A stretch of 64,000 bases of DNA. It comes from CAWJAP01 sp963834365. Its GTDB lineage: Bacteria; Acidobacteriota; Vicinamibacteria; Vicinamibacterales; Vicinamibacteraceae. Where the stretch lies: the NCBI GenBank assembly GCA_963834365.1, contig CAWIBS010000021.1, positions 1-64,000 on the forward strand. Reading direction: 5' to 3'. Shown piece by piece: positions 25,640 through 38,566 of this stretch (positions within the stretch are counted from its first letter, which is position 1; each line of letters begins with the position of its first letter). Below the pieces are notes generated by a model. The model was not told the origin of the DNA, ran no database searches, and saw only the letters and a program-made list of their open reading frames with translations. A program made the position numbers and the translations under genes.

Positions 25640-26680
25640 ATGAACTGGAAGTCCGCGCTGCGGTGGTCGGCCGGCGTTGTCGCCCTGGCGGCGGTTGCGT
25701 GTGGTGGCTCCACGACGTCCGACCAGGCGCCGCGACGCCGGGGGCTGCAGATTGGCCTGCTGATGGACACGCTGCACGAGCGCTGGCAGCGGGACCGTGA
25801 CCTGTTCATCGAGCGGGCGCAGTATCGCGAGGCCAACGTCCTCGTCGAGGCGGCGGAAGGTGACCGGGCCCGCCAGGCGCAGCTCGCCGACAAGCTGCTC
25901 GAGGCCGGCGTCCGCGCCCTGGTCATCATTCCCAACGACGCCGACGCGGCGGCGGAGATCGTCGAGAAGGCCAAGGCGAAGAAGGTGCCGGTCATCAGCT
26001 ACGACCGGCTCGTCCGCAACGCCGACGTCGATCTGTACCTCGGATTCGATTCGGTGAAGATTGGCGAGCTGCAGGCCCGCTACCTGCTGGAGCGTGCGCC
26101 GTCGGGCAACTACCTGCTCATTGGGGGGTCGCCGACCGACTCGAATGCGAAAGCGATTCGCGAAGGCCAGTTGAAGGTGCTCGATCCTGCCGTCAAGCGC
26201 GGGGCGATCCGCATCGTCGGCGACGGCTGGGCGAACAACTGGCGGGCGGATGAGGCCGCCAAGCTGACCGAAGAGGGCCTTGCGAAGGGGGGCGGGAAGC
26301 TGTCGGCGATCGTGGCGTCGAACGACGTCACTGCCGGCGGGGCGATCGGCGTGCTCGAACAGCACAAGCTGGCCGGCAAGGTGCTCGTCTCGGGCCAGGA
26401 CGCCGAGCTCGACGCCGTCCGTCGCATCGTCGCCGGCACGCAGATCATGACCGTCTACAAGACGATCGACGGCCTGGCGCGGATGGCCGCCGACGCCGCC
26501 GTCCGGCTGGCGAAGGGGGAGCCGGTGGACGCGGCTTCGACGGTGAACAACGGCAAGAAGGACGTCCCCGCGCGGCTGCTCGATCCGATTGCGGCCGACA
26601 AGAGCAATCTCGACGGCCTGTTGATCAACGACGGATTCCACACGCGCGAAGCCATCTACGGCCCCTCGCCGGCGAAGTAG
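25640..26680 (+). CDS. D-xylose-type ABC transporter substrate-binding lipoprotein
   Basis: A protein of 346 residues. The signal peptide WSAGVVALAAVACGG gives a lipobox Cys at about 21. The body is a periplasmic sugar-binding protein of the type 1 fold: LQIGLLMDTLHERWQRDRDLF, VRALVIIPNDADAAAEIVEKA, KKVPVISYDRLVRNADVDLY, AIVASNDVTAGGAIGVLEQH and GKVLVSGQDAELDAVRRI match XylF. ATG 25640 follows AGGAGAGGG. No XylG ATPase or XylH permease is nearby, so it is an orphan binding protein or a sensor partner for the two-component pair just upstream. A perfect inverted repeat (26684-26726) starts four bases after the stop. Confidence 0.9.
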   Translation: MNWKSALRWSAGVVALAAVACGGSTTSDQAPRRRGLQIGLLMDTLHERWQRDRDLFIERAQYREANVLVEAAEGDRARQAQLADKLLEAGVRALVIIPNDADAAAEIVEKAKAKKVPVISYDRLVRNADVDLYLGFDSVKIGELQARYLLERAPSGNYLLIGGSPTDSNAKAIREGQLKVLDPAVKRGAIRIVGDGWANNWRADEAAKLTEEGLAKGGGKLSAIVASNDVTAGGAIGVLEQHKLAGKVLVSGQDAELDAVRRIVAGTQIMTVYKTIDGLARMAADAAVRLAKGEPVDAASTVNNGKKDVPARLLDPIAADKSNLDGLLINDGFHTREAIYGPSPAK

Positions 26681-26683
26681 GTC

Positions 26684-26726
26684 GGGGACGGGAGCCTCTC
26701 TCCACTGCTCCGGGGCTCCCGTCCCC
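26684..26726 (+). terminator. GGGGACGGGAGCC inverted repeat, possible terminator
   Basis: GGGGACGGGAGCC and GGCTCCCGTCCCC form a 13-base perfect stem with a 17-base loop directly after the binding-protein stop. There is no U-run, so a Rho-independent terminator is not certain. The same arm sequence is present in two direct copies and one inverted copy at 34842-34926, so it is also a member of a dispersed repeat family. Confidence 0.55.
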
Positions 26727-26745
26727 GTTCACGTTCTTCGCTTGC

Positions 26746-26779
26746 CATCATCACATCAGTACATGTAGATTTGATGATG
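26746..26779 (+). promoter_or_regulatory. Candidate operator of the ArsR-methyltransferase/metH operon
   Basis: CATCATCACATCAGTACATG ... ATTTGATGATG is a long imperfect palindrome centred near ACATGT, running up to the GTG start of the regulator. Its place and symmetry suggest an autoregulatory site that would also overlap the Shine-Dalgarno region. Binding by the product of the next gene is inference. Confidence 0.5.
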
Positions 26780-27704
26780 TGAAGGAGCTGGGGGCGCTCT
26801 GCCGGCTGCTGGGCGACGAGGCCCGCCTGCGACTGCTGCGCGTCCTGACGCTCGACCGGTTGAACGTCACGGAGCTGACCGCCGTCCTGGGCCTGGCCCA
26901 GTCGGGGGTGTCGCGCCATCTGGGATTGCTCCGCGAGGCCGGCCTGGTGGAGGAATCTCGCGCCGGAGGCTACGTCTTCTACACCGCGGCAACACCCGAC
27001 GGCGATCCGCTGCGCGCTGACCTGTGGCAGCTCCTGCGGGATCAGTTCGCGGCCAGCGATCGCGACCCGGCGGTGCGCGCAGACCAGGCCCGCCTGCGCG
27101 AGATCCAGCGGCTGCGGAAGGAGAGTTTCTCCGACCATGGCAACAACGGCCGGCAGCTCGTGCCCGGCCGGAGCTGGGCCGCCTGGTCGCGGGCGCTCGG
27201 CCTGCTGCTGCCGCCGCTGCGGGTCGCCGATCTGGCGTGCGGCGACGGCTATCTCACGCTCGAAGCGGCGCGATGGGCGGCCGAGGTGATCGGCATCGAC
27301 CAGTCGCGCGACGTTCTGAAGCGGGCCCGGGGCCTGGCGGTCCGACGCCGTGTCGGCAACGTGCGCTGGAAGGTGGGGGAGCTCGAAGACGTCCCCCTGC
27401 CCGACGCGAGCGTCGATCTCGCCCTGCTCTCGCAGGCGCTGCACCATGCCGAGCGGCCGGCGGCGGCGCTGGCGGAAGCCCGCCGCATCCTCGCCCCCGG
27501 CGGCCGCGTGCTGATCCTGGATCTCCGCCGGCACGACGAAGCCTGGGTCCGCGATCGCCTCGGTGATCGCTGGCTCGGTTTCGACGATGAGCAGCTGGCG
27601 GAGCTGTTGAAAGCGGCGGGGTTCATCGACATCCGGCTGGGCACCGGCGCCCGGCATCAGGGGGATCCGTTCGCGGTCCTCGTGGCTTCAGGGAGCACCT
27701 CCAC

Positions 27705-27708
<4 letters not shown>
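26779..27708 (+). CDS. ArsR-family regulator fused to SAM-dependent methyltransferase (SahR-like)
   Basis: A protein of 309 residues. The N-terminal winged helix is ArsR-type (LGDEARLRLLRVLTLDRLNV ... LAQSGVSRHLGLLREAGLVE, recognition helix SGVSRHLGLL). A class I methyltransferase domain follows from about 130: motif I VADLACGDGYLTLEAA, motif II VIGIDQSRDVL, post-I LEDVPLPDASVDLALLSQAL and the later GGRVLILDLRRH. SahR regulators of the methionine cycle have this layout and respond to S-adenosylhomocysteine. The start is GTG 26779 within the palindrome. The stop overlaps the metH ATG (ATGA), so the two are coupled and metH is the obvious target. No arsenic or metal-binding cysteines of ArsR/SmtB are seen. 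Confidence 0.88.
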
Positions 27709-31403
<3,695 letters not shown>

Positions 31404-31477
31404 GGCGGTCGGAGTTCGCCCTGCGCCAGCGGTGCGTTGTGGTGAACATGAACGGACGGAGCTGCGTCCAAGAGGAC

Positions 31478-32497
31478 ATGCTCGCTCGCCGCCTGCCACC
31501 CATCCTCCTGCTGCTGGCCCTCGTCGCCGTCCCGGCGACGGTGCCGGTTCGCGCCGACGATCGGGAGGCCAAGGTGGACGGGTACGCAGAATGGCGCAAG
31601 GACGGCCTGCTGATCGTCGATGGTCAGCGGCTGCGAGCCACGCCGGCGACGCGCATCAAAGGCCGCGAGGTCCAATCGTTCGACGCCATCCCGCTGGGGT
31701 TTCGCGTCGAGGCGAAAGGCACGCGGGGAGCGGACGGCATCGTGACCGTCGAGTCCATCGAGGCCAAGCCGAACGACATGGCCTTCCTCGAGAACGAAGT
31801 CCTGCAGGCGACGACGACGATGGAGCAGCAATGGCTCGCCGGCGAGAGCGTTCGCTTCGGCGAGGGCGACAAGCCGGCTCGCCTCTACGACTCCGGCGTG
31901 GACGTGGATCGGGCCCGGCGCATCATGCGCCGCCTGGTGCCGCCCTACGTCAAGCCTGACGACGTCCGCACCCGTGTCGTCGAGCGTCAGGAGTGGAATG
32001 CGTTCGCGATGGGGAACGGCGCCGTGTTCGTCCACACCGGCCTCCTGCGCGACATGAACGACGACGAGCTCGCCATCATCCTCGGCCACGAGTTGGCGCA
32101 CTATACCCACGAGCACTCGCGGAAGGGGATGAAGCGCGCGATGATCGTTCAGCTCATCGCCGCCGGCGCGGCCGTCGCGGCGGAGACCTCGATTGACAGC
32201 GAGAAGACCAAGGCGGTGGTGGGCCTGGCGGCCGGGTTCTCGGCGCTCGCGCTGGTCAACGGCTACGGCCGCGACCTCGAAGATCAAGCCGATCGCGTCG
32301 GCCTCCGCTATGCCTACGAAGGGGGATTCGACGTATCGCAGGGCCCCCGCGTGTGGGAGCGCTTCCGCCAGAAGTACGGCGAGCAGAATCGAGTCGCCAA
32401 CTTCTTCCTCAGCAATCACTCGCAGTCGGGGGTTCGCCAGCGCAATCTCTCGCGCGAGATTGCGTTGAACTATCCCGAAACCGCGGCGTCGCAGTAG
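31478..32497 (+). CDS. M48-family zinc metalloprotease, exported
   Basis: A protein of about 339 residues. The signal peptide (LARRLPPILLLLALVAVPA ... RA-DD) starts at ATG 31478, with AAGAGGA ahead; ATG 31448 is an alternative. Residues about 30-100 form a beta-rich domain resembling a nucleic-acid-binding-like or DUF5666-type barrel (DGYAEWRKDGLLIVDGQRLR ... GIVTVESIEAKP). The protease core has NAFAMGNGAVFVHTGLL, HELAH at 204-208 and DLEDQADRVGLRYAYEGGFD with the third zinc ligand. It is probably a BepA-like periplasmic quality-control peptidase. It follows metH by 74 bases but is not obviously linked to it. Confidence 0.9.
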   Translation: MLARRLPPILLLLALVAVPATVPVRADDREAKVDGYAEWRKDGLLIVDGQRLRATPATRIKGREVQSFDAIPLGFRVEAKGTRGADGIVTVESIEAKPNDMAFLENEVLQATTTMEQQWLAGESVRFGEGDKPARLYDSGVDVDRARRIMRRLVPPYVKPDDVRTRVVERQEWNAFAMGNGAVFVHTGLLRDMNDDELAIILGHELAHYTHEHSRKGMKRAMIVQLIAAGAAVAAETSIDSEKTKAVVGLAAGFSALALVNGYGRDLEDQADRVGLRYAYEGGFDVSQGPRVWERFRQKYGEQNRVANFFLSNHSQSGVRQRNLSREIALNYPETAASQ

Positions 32498-32545
32498 ACC
32501 GCCAGGCACGCTCCGCTGTGCCTGAATTGACCTCCTGCCCATAAC

Positions 32546-32560
32546 TGACCATACTGGTCA
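32546..32560 (+). promoter_or_regulatory. Palindromic operator of the toxin-antitoxin pair
   Basis: TGACCATACTGGTCA is a perfect 6+6 palindrome with a 3-base centre, one base before the antitoxin ATG. Phd/YefM antitoxins repress their own promoter through such dyads, so autoregulation is likely. Confidence 0.65.
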
Positions 32561-32561
32561 C

Positions 32562-32864
32562 ATGAAGAAGACCACGGGGGTCGTCGAGCTGAAGGCCAAG
32601 ACGTCCGAGATCCTGCGGATCGTCAAAGCAGGCCACGAAGTGGTCGTGACCGAGCGGGGCGTGCCGGTGGCGCGTCTGGTCCCGCTCGACGACGGGGAGC
32701 GCCGCTCGACCCGCCGCACCCGCCTGTTCCGCGCCGGTCTCATCAAGCGGGGGCATGGCCGGCTCCCCAAGTTGTTGGCGAGTCCGCCGGAGGGACAGCC
32801 GGTCGGCACCGACGTGCTCAACGCGCTGCTCGCTGAGCGGCACGATTCGTCGGAAGGCCGGTGA
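32562..32864 (+). CDS. Phd/YefM-type antitoxin
   Basis: A protein of 100 residues with the typical N-terminal DNA-binding part (KKTTGVVELKAKTSEILRIV, then HEVVVTERGVPVARLVPLDD) and a variable C-terminal toxin-neutralising tail rich in Arg and Leu (RLFRAGLIKRGHGRLPKLL). It overlaps the VapC gene by four bases, so both are made from one message. The ATG sits immediately after the palindrome at 32546. Confidence 0.9.
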   Translation: MKKTTGVVELKAKTSEILRIVKAGHEVVVTERGVPVARLVPLDDGERRSTRRTRLFRAGLIKRGHGRLPKLLASPPEGQPVGTDVLNALLAERHDSSEGR

Positions 32865-33286
32865 TGTTCTGGGACAGCTCGGCGCTCGTCCCCCTCCTGC
32901 TGCCGGAACCGCGGTCCGGCGTGCTGATCGAGCTCTTCACCGGCGATCCCGAGGTGACGATCTGGTGGGCGACGCCGCTCGAATGCCAGTCGGCGATCTT
33001 CAGGCGCCATCGCGGGACGCCACTGGAGCCGGCACAAATGAACGCGGCGAAGGAACGTCTGCGCGCGATCGTCGAGCACGTCGACGTCGTGGCGCCGACC
33101 GACGATGTGCGCCGGCGTGCGGGGCGGCTGGTTGCCGTGCACCCGCTGAGAGCCGCCGATGCTCTCCAGCTGTCCGCGGCCCTTCTCTGGGCTGAAGACC
33201 ACCCGCAGTCCGAGATTCTCGTGACACTCGATGGGCGTCTGGGTGAGGCCGCGAGCCGTGAGGGCTTCGCGGTGCCGACACCCTGA
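32861..33286 (+). CDS. VapC-like PIN-domain toxin
   Basis: A protein of 141 residues with one PIN domain. Expected acidic residues are visible: D5 in FWDSSALVPLLL, Glu in WATPLECQSAIFR, Asp in LRAADALQLSAALLWAE and Asp in ILVTLDGRLGEAA, giving the quartet that binds Mg/Mn in these RNases. The family inhibits translation by cutting tRNA or rRNA, and the upstream antitoxin should block it. The start could be GTG 32861 or ATG 32864; both overlap the antitoxin end. The pair has the same base composition as its surroundings. Confidence 0.9.
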   Translation: MMFWDSSALVPLLLPEPRSGVLIELFTGDPEVTIWWATPLECQSAIFRRHRGTPLEPAQMNAAKERLRAIVEHVDVVAPTDDVRRRAGRLVAVHPLRAADALQLSAALLWAEDHPQSEILVTLDGRLGEAASREGFAVPTP

Positions 33287-33359
33287 CGAGTGTTAGCGAG
33301 TCGGGGTCACACATCGCCCTGGACTCCAGGGACGACTTCCCGACCCGGTTTCATCGATG

Positions 33360-33761
33360 CTATCCGCGCGGCGACAGCGGCGTCCCGCGCTTGCAGAGTT
33401 GAATCGACAGACCCCACGGATCACGCAGCATCAACAGCCGCGTCCCGTCGGGCAGGCCGCGCTCGTCCACGAACGTCGCGCCGGCGGCTTCGAGGGCGGC
33501 GCGCGCGGTGTCCGGTTCGGGTGCCGCGAACGCCACGTGAAGCTGCAGCGGATCCATCTGCCCGTACGCCGGGACCGCAGCCGCCGGGTTGCAGTACAGC
33601 TCGATCAGCGTCGAGCCGCTCGCGTCGGCGAGGAAATGAATGAACGGCGGATCCGTGGAGTCGCGCACGATACGCATGCCGATGTGGGTGACGTACCACG
33701 CCGCCATGCGTCCCGGGTCGGCGACATTGAAGGCGATGTGCTCGAGTGACAGATTGGGCAT
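33360..33761 (-). CDS. VOC-family (glyoxalase-like) protein
   Basis: A protein of 133 residues: a single vicinal-oxygen-chelate domain with two beta-alpha-beta-beta-beta units (NLSLEHIAFNVADPGRMAAW ... TLIELYCNP, and LQLHVAFAAPEPDTARAALE ... LLMLRDPWGLSIQLCKR). Potential metal ligands are His8, Glu54 and His75-type positions plus a late Gln. The activity could be lyase, isomerase or antibiotic-binding; sequence alone does not say. It is a single gene, convergent with the VapC gene. The start ATG 33761 has no strong Shine-Dalgarno. Confidence 0.85.
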   Translation of the reverse strand: MPNLSLEHIAFNVADPGRMAAWYVTHIGMRIVRDSTDPPFIHFLADASGSTLIELYCNPAAAVPAYGQMDPLQLHVAFAAPEPDTARAALEAAGATFVDERGLPDGTRLLMLRDPWGLSIQLCKRGTPLSPRG

Positions 33762-33870
33762 GCCAGTGGCGCGGAGCTTAGCAGATGGGAACCTGCGGCT
33801 CGCGCGGCCGCCAGCACGGACTCATCAGTAAAGTCACCCTTGACGGCGTCAAACCCTTTGTGTATCCTTC

Positions 33871-33888
33871 AATCCGGCTTCACGGATT
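33871..33888 (+). promoter_or_regulatory. Candidate operator of the second ArsR-methyltransferase/ahcY operon
   Basis: AATCCG-GCTTCA-CGGATT is a perfect 6+6 inverted repeat ending nine bases before the regulator ATG at 33898. The position matches that of the palindrome before the metH operon, although the sequence differs. Its role is inference. Confidence 0.45.
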
Positions 33889-33897
33889 ATCAACGGA

Positions 33898-34938
33898 ATG
33901 ACCACGCCAGCCGTCCTCGATCACCTCGCGGTGCTTTCCGACGCCACTCGTGTGCGGATGCTGGTGGTGCTCGAGCGGCACGAGGTGACGGTGTCGGAAT
34001 TGTGCGAAGTCCTGCAGTTGCCGCAGTCGACCGTGAGCCGGCATCTGAAGACGCTGGCCGACGGGGGGTGGCTGGTGTCTCGCCGCGAGGCAACCAGCCG
34101 CTTGTATGCGGTCACTCCCGAGGAGCTTCCCGGCGCCGCCCGACCGCTCTGGGGCGTCGTTCGGGAGCAGGTCAGACCGACGGCGGCCGCCGCTGACGAC
34201 GACCGCCGCTTGAAGCGCGTGCTCGCCGCCCGTCGATCGAAGTCGGAAGCGTTTTTCTCCGCGGCGTCAGGACAATGGGATCGGATGCGCGACGAGCTGT
34301 TCGGCCCGAGTGCCCACCTCCGCGCGCTCCTCGCCCTCCTCGACCCGCGGTGGGTCGTCGGGGATCTCGGCTGCGGCACCGGCCAGGTGAGCGCATGGGT
34401 CGAGCCGTTCGTCTCGCGCGTCGTCGCCGTGGATGCGTCAGCGGAGATGCTCGACGCCGCCCGCGCGCGGCTCGAGCATGCCTCGCACGTCGAGCTGCGG
34501 CAGGGCGCGCTCGAGCAGCTGCCGATCGCCGACGGCGAGCTGGACGCCGCCCTCCTGATGCTCGTGCTCCATCACGTGCCCGACCCCGGCCGCGTCGTTG
34601 CCGAGGCCGGCCGCGCCCTTCGCCCGGGCGGCCGGATCGTCATCGTGGACATGCTTCCGCACGATCGCGAGGAGTATCGTCAGACGATGGGGCACGTGTG
34701 GCTGGGATTTGCTGAGCGTCAGCTCCAGCGCCTGCTCGGCGGCGCAGGATTCGATTTCGTGCGGGTGCAGGCGTTGTCGCCGGAGCCGCGCGCGAAGGGA
34801 CCCTCTCTGTTCGTGGCCTCGGCCGTCGCCAGGGCTGTGAGGGGGACGGGAGCCTCTCTTGATCGAGGGAAGCCCGAGAGGATGGGGACGGGAGCCTCTC
34901 TTGATCGAGTTGAGGCTCCCGTCCCCAGTGCTGTGTAA
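33898..34938 (+). CDS. ArsR-family regulator fused to SAM-dependent methyltransferase (SahR-like), second copy
   Basis: A protein of 346 residues with the same architecture as the product of 26779-27708. The winged helix is LAVLSDATRVRMLVVLERHE ... LPQSTVSRHLKTLADGGWLV. The methyltransferase has VVGDLGCGTGQVSAWVEPFV (motif I), VVAVDASAEMLDAARARLEH (motif II), LPIADGELDAALLMLVLHHV and GGRIVIVDMLPHDREEYRQT. It precedes ahcY by 12 bases, so SAH hydrolase is the expected target. The last 35 codons are encoded by the GGGGACGGGAGCCTC repeat (TGASLDRGKPERMGTGASLD), so the native C-terminus probably ended near residue 310 and the repeat extended the frame. Confidence 0.88.
   Translation: MTTPAVLDHLAVLSDATRVRMLVVLERHEVTVSELCEVLQLPQSTVSRHLKTLADGGWLVSRREATSRLYAVTPEELPGAARPLWGVVREQVRPTAAAADDDRRLKRVLAARRSKSEAFFSAASGQWDRMRDELFGPSAHLRALLALLDPRWVVGDLGCGTGQVSAWVEPFVSRVVAVDASAEMLDAARARLEHASHVELRQGALEQLPIADGELDAALLMLVLHHVPDPGRVVAEAGRALRPGGRIVIVDMLPHDREEYRQTMGHVWLGFAERQLQRLLGGAGFDFVRVQALSPEPRAKGPSLFVASAVARAVRGTGASLDRGKPERMGTGASLDRVEAPVPSAV
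34842..34926 (+). repeat. GGGGACGGGAGCCTC repeats captured in a gene end
   Basis: Two direct copies of the 26-base unit GGGGACGGGAGCCTCTCTTG-ATCGAG at 34842 and 34884, followed by the inverse arm GAGGCTCCCGTCCCC at 34912-34926. The second copy and the inverse arm form a perfect 15-base stem with a 13-base loop. The repeat is translated as the C-terminus of the ArsR-methyltransferase gene, and its hairpin ends 24 bases before the ahcY start. Confidence 0.85.
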
Positions 34939-34950
34939 AAGGAGTCACTG

Positions 34951-36447
<1,497 letters not shown>

Positions 36448-36451
<4 letters not shown>

Positions 36452-36591
36452 CGCGGCGGGGCTGACACTGACGCGGCGGGGCTGAAGCCCCGCCCTACCG
36501 TTCGCGAGCGTTGGCGGTAAGCCGGACCTTCGAGTGTTGGCGGTAGGCCGGACCTTCGAGTGTTGGCGGTAGGCCGGACCTTGAGGTCCGG
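36448..36591 (+). repeat. Composite repeat: GCTGAAGC hairpin plus three 26-base tandem units
   Basis: It starts with a duplicated CTGACGCGGCGGGGCTGA, one copy of which overlaps the ahcY stop. A hairpin GGCGGGGCTGAAGCCCCGCC follows at 36475-36494 with the tail CTACC. Three tandem units of about 26 bases (core TTGGCGGTAGGCCGGACCTT) run from about 36508. The last one closes as the hairpin GCCGGACCTTGAGGTCCGGC at 36572-36591. The ends recall the clamp-plus-two-hairpins element at 61984. It fills most of the 227-base gap between ahcY and the VWFA gene. Confidence 0.75.
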
Positions 36592-36678
36592 CAAGCCTGA
36601 GCGCTCGAGGGTCGCATCACGCCCGCTCCCCTCGTCCCGCCGGTTACAATGCCAGGGCCAGCGCTTCGAGGGTTTCTC

Positions 36679-38505
36679 ATGCGCGCCCGGGTCCTGAGCG
36701 GTCTCCTGGTCGTCGTCGGACTGTGGGCTGCTCCGGCGGCGCAACAGCCCGAAACGCCACAGCCCCGCCCGCAGCCCGAGCAGCAGCTTCCGCCCACCTT
36801 TCGGACGGGCGTCGGCATCGTCCGGGTGGACGTCACGGTGTCCGATCGCGCCGATCGGCCCGTGGACGATCTGACGGTCGAGGACTTCGAGGTGCGTGAG
36901 GACGGCACGCCGCAAACCGTCCAGACCCTGCAGTTCGTGCGCCTGACCGGACAACCCGCGCCGGGCGACGATGAATCGCTCGAAATCCGATCGCCGGAAC
37001 ACGCGGCCCAGGAGGCTGCGCGTGACGACGTCCGCCTGTTCACCCTGTTCGTCGACGACTATCACCTGCGGAACGGGCCGCTGTACGACGTCCGGCTCCG
37101 GCAGATGTTGCGCCGGTTCGTGGACGCGGAAATGAAGCCGACCGATCTCTTCGCGGTTATGGGCCCTCTGACCCCGATGTCGGATCTGGGCCTGACCCGG
37201 GCGAAGCAGGACATCTTCGATCGGATCGAGCGGATCGAGGGCCGTCTCGGCGGGTTGCCGATTCCGCGGAGCGCCCTCGAAGAGAGCCAGATGTACCTGG
37301 GTCCTGGCGAACGCAGCCGCATCCGGACGCAAATCTCGATCAGTGCGCTCAAGTCGCTCGTGGACTATCTCGGGACCCTGAAAGACGGCCGCAAGACGGT
37401 GTTGTACGTCAGCGAGGGACCGGCGCTGATGGGGGCCGACGGCTCACGCCACTACGACGCGGTGCGTGAGGTCGTGACGTCTGCCAACCGCGGCAACGTC
37501 GTGATTCACACCCTCGATCCGCGCGATCTGTCCACGCGCGGGTTCCCCGGCGACGCCAACAGCACGCTGGCGCTCGACACGGGAGGCCGCGCACTCGGAC
37601 GGTCGAACGATTTCTCCCGCGGGCTGCGCGCGGTCATTGCCGATGCCAGCGCGTACTACCTGCTGGGATACATGCCGACGCGGCCGGCCAACGACGGCAA
37701 GTTCCACAAGATCGACGTGAAGGTCCGGCGCACGGGCGCCCGCGTGCTCGCCCGCCGGGGGTACTGGGCGGCGACGGTGGAGGAGACCACTCCTCGGCCG
37801 CCGGCACCGTCGGCGCCCGCCGACGTGACGGCAGCGCTGGGAGCGCTCGCAACGCCGCCGGGCCGGCAAGTCGAGTGGTGGCTCGGCGCCGAGCGGTCGC
37901 GCGACGGCCAGGCCACGCTGATCCTGAGCTGGGAGCACGCCTCGCCGCCGGCATCCGCAGACGTGGCGGCGCTTCGCCTGACGCTGCCCGACGATGAAGG
38001 CGAGTACCGCGCCGTCGCCACCAGCGGCGAGGCCGGCCCGTGGCAGGTGCGGGCGGCCAGCGCGGCACGACCGCTTCGCGCCCGCATCACGGTGGAAGAC
38101 CGGGAAGGCCGTAACCTCGAATCCTGGACCCAGGACGTCGATCTGTCCCTGCCGGCGGCGATCGCGATCGATGCGCCCCGCGTCATGGTCAGTCAGAGCC
38201 CGAGATCTGCCGTTGGGGCTGCAAACGCGCCGGTGGCACGGCGTCGCTTCAGGCGGACCGAGCGCGTCGCGCTGCTCGTCGCGATTCATGGGCCTGCGGG
38301 ATCGGAGCCGCACGCCGAGGCGGAGCTGCTCAATCGGCACGGCACGCGCCTCGTGTCACTTCCCGCGAGCCGTGTGGACGGCCATCACGTGCGCGTGGAC
38401 CTGCCGCTCGCGAATCTCGCACAGGCCGAGTACGTGGTCCGCGTCACCGCCCGCGACGGCCAGGACAGTGCCAGTGAGGCGGTCTCGTTCGCGGTCGTCC
38501 CCTAG
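36679..38505 (+). CDS. VWFA-related secreted protein (acidobacterial type)
   Basis: A protein of about 608 residues. The signal peptide RARVLSGLLVVVGLWAAPAA-QQ is followed by a Pro/Gln-rich spacer (about 20-42). Next comes a beta-rich FRTGVGIVRVDVTVSDRADR ... LTVEDFEVREDGTPQTVQTL segment, the standard prelude of this family. The von Willebrand A-like domain lies at about 110-330 (VRLFTLFVDDYHLRNGPLYD ... GRKTVLYVSEGPALMGADGS ... NVVIHTLDPRDLSTRGFPGD). The metal site is DDYHL rather than the classic DxSxS, so metal binding is doubtful. The C-terminal third is beta-rich and of unknown role. The family is abundant in Acidobacteria. ATG 36679 is preceded by GAGGGTTTCTC. No partner gene is adjacent. 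Confidence 0.88.
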   Translation: MRARVLSGLLVVVGLWAAPAAQQPETPQPRPQPEQQLPPTFRTGVGIVRVDVTVSDRADRPVDDLTVEDFEVREDGTPQTVQTLQFVRLTGQPAPGDDESLEIRSPEHAAQEAARDDVRLFTLFVDDYHLRNGPLYDVRLRQMLRRFVDAEMKPTDLFAVMGPLTPMSDLGLTRAKQDIFDRIERIEGRLGGLPIPRSALEESQMYLGPGERSRIRTQISISALKSLVDYLGTLKDGRKTVLYVSEGPALMGADGSRHYDAVREVVTSANRGNVVIHTLDPRDLSTRGFPGDANSTLALDTGGRALGRSNDFSRGLRAVIADASAYYLLGYMPTRPANDGKFHKIDVKVRRTGARVLARRGYWAATVEETTPRPPAPSAPADVTAALGALATPPGRQVEWWLGAERSRDGQATLILSWEHASPPASADVAALRLTLPDDEGEYRAVATSGEAGPWQVRAASAARPLRARITVEDREGRNLESWTQDVDLSLPAAIAIDAPRVMVSQSPRSAVGAANAPVARRRFRRTERVALLVAIHGPAGSEPHAEAELLNRHGTRLVSLPASRVDGHHVRVDLPLANLAQAEYVVRVTARDGQDSASEAVSFAVVP

Positions 38506-38547
38506 GCGGAGTCCCGGAGGCTTCAGTCTCGGACATGGGACGCGCGT

Positions 38548-38566
38548 CTGGCGGGGCTACAGCCCG
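38548..38566 (-). repeat. Degenerate GCTGTAGC hairpin at a gene end
   Basis: GCGGGCTGTAGCCCCGCC on the minus strand folds into a stem with one bulge and contains the TAG stop codon of the peroxiredoxin gene. It resembles the GCTGAAGC hairpins and may be a decayed copy. Confidence 0.45.

Noticed and set aside
36508..36591. CRISPR-like array
   Set aside because: Three 26-base units follow each other without spacers and are part of a hairpin repeat.
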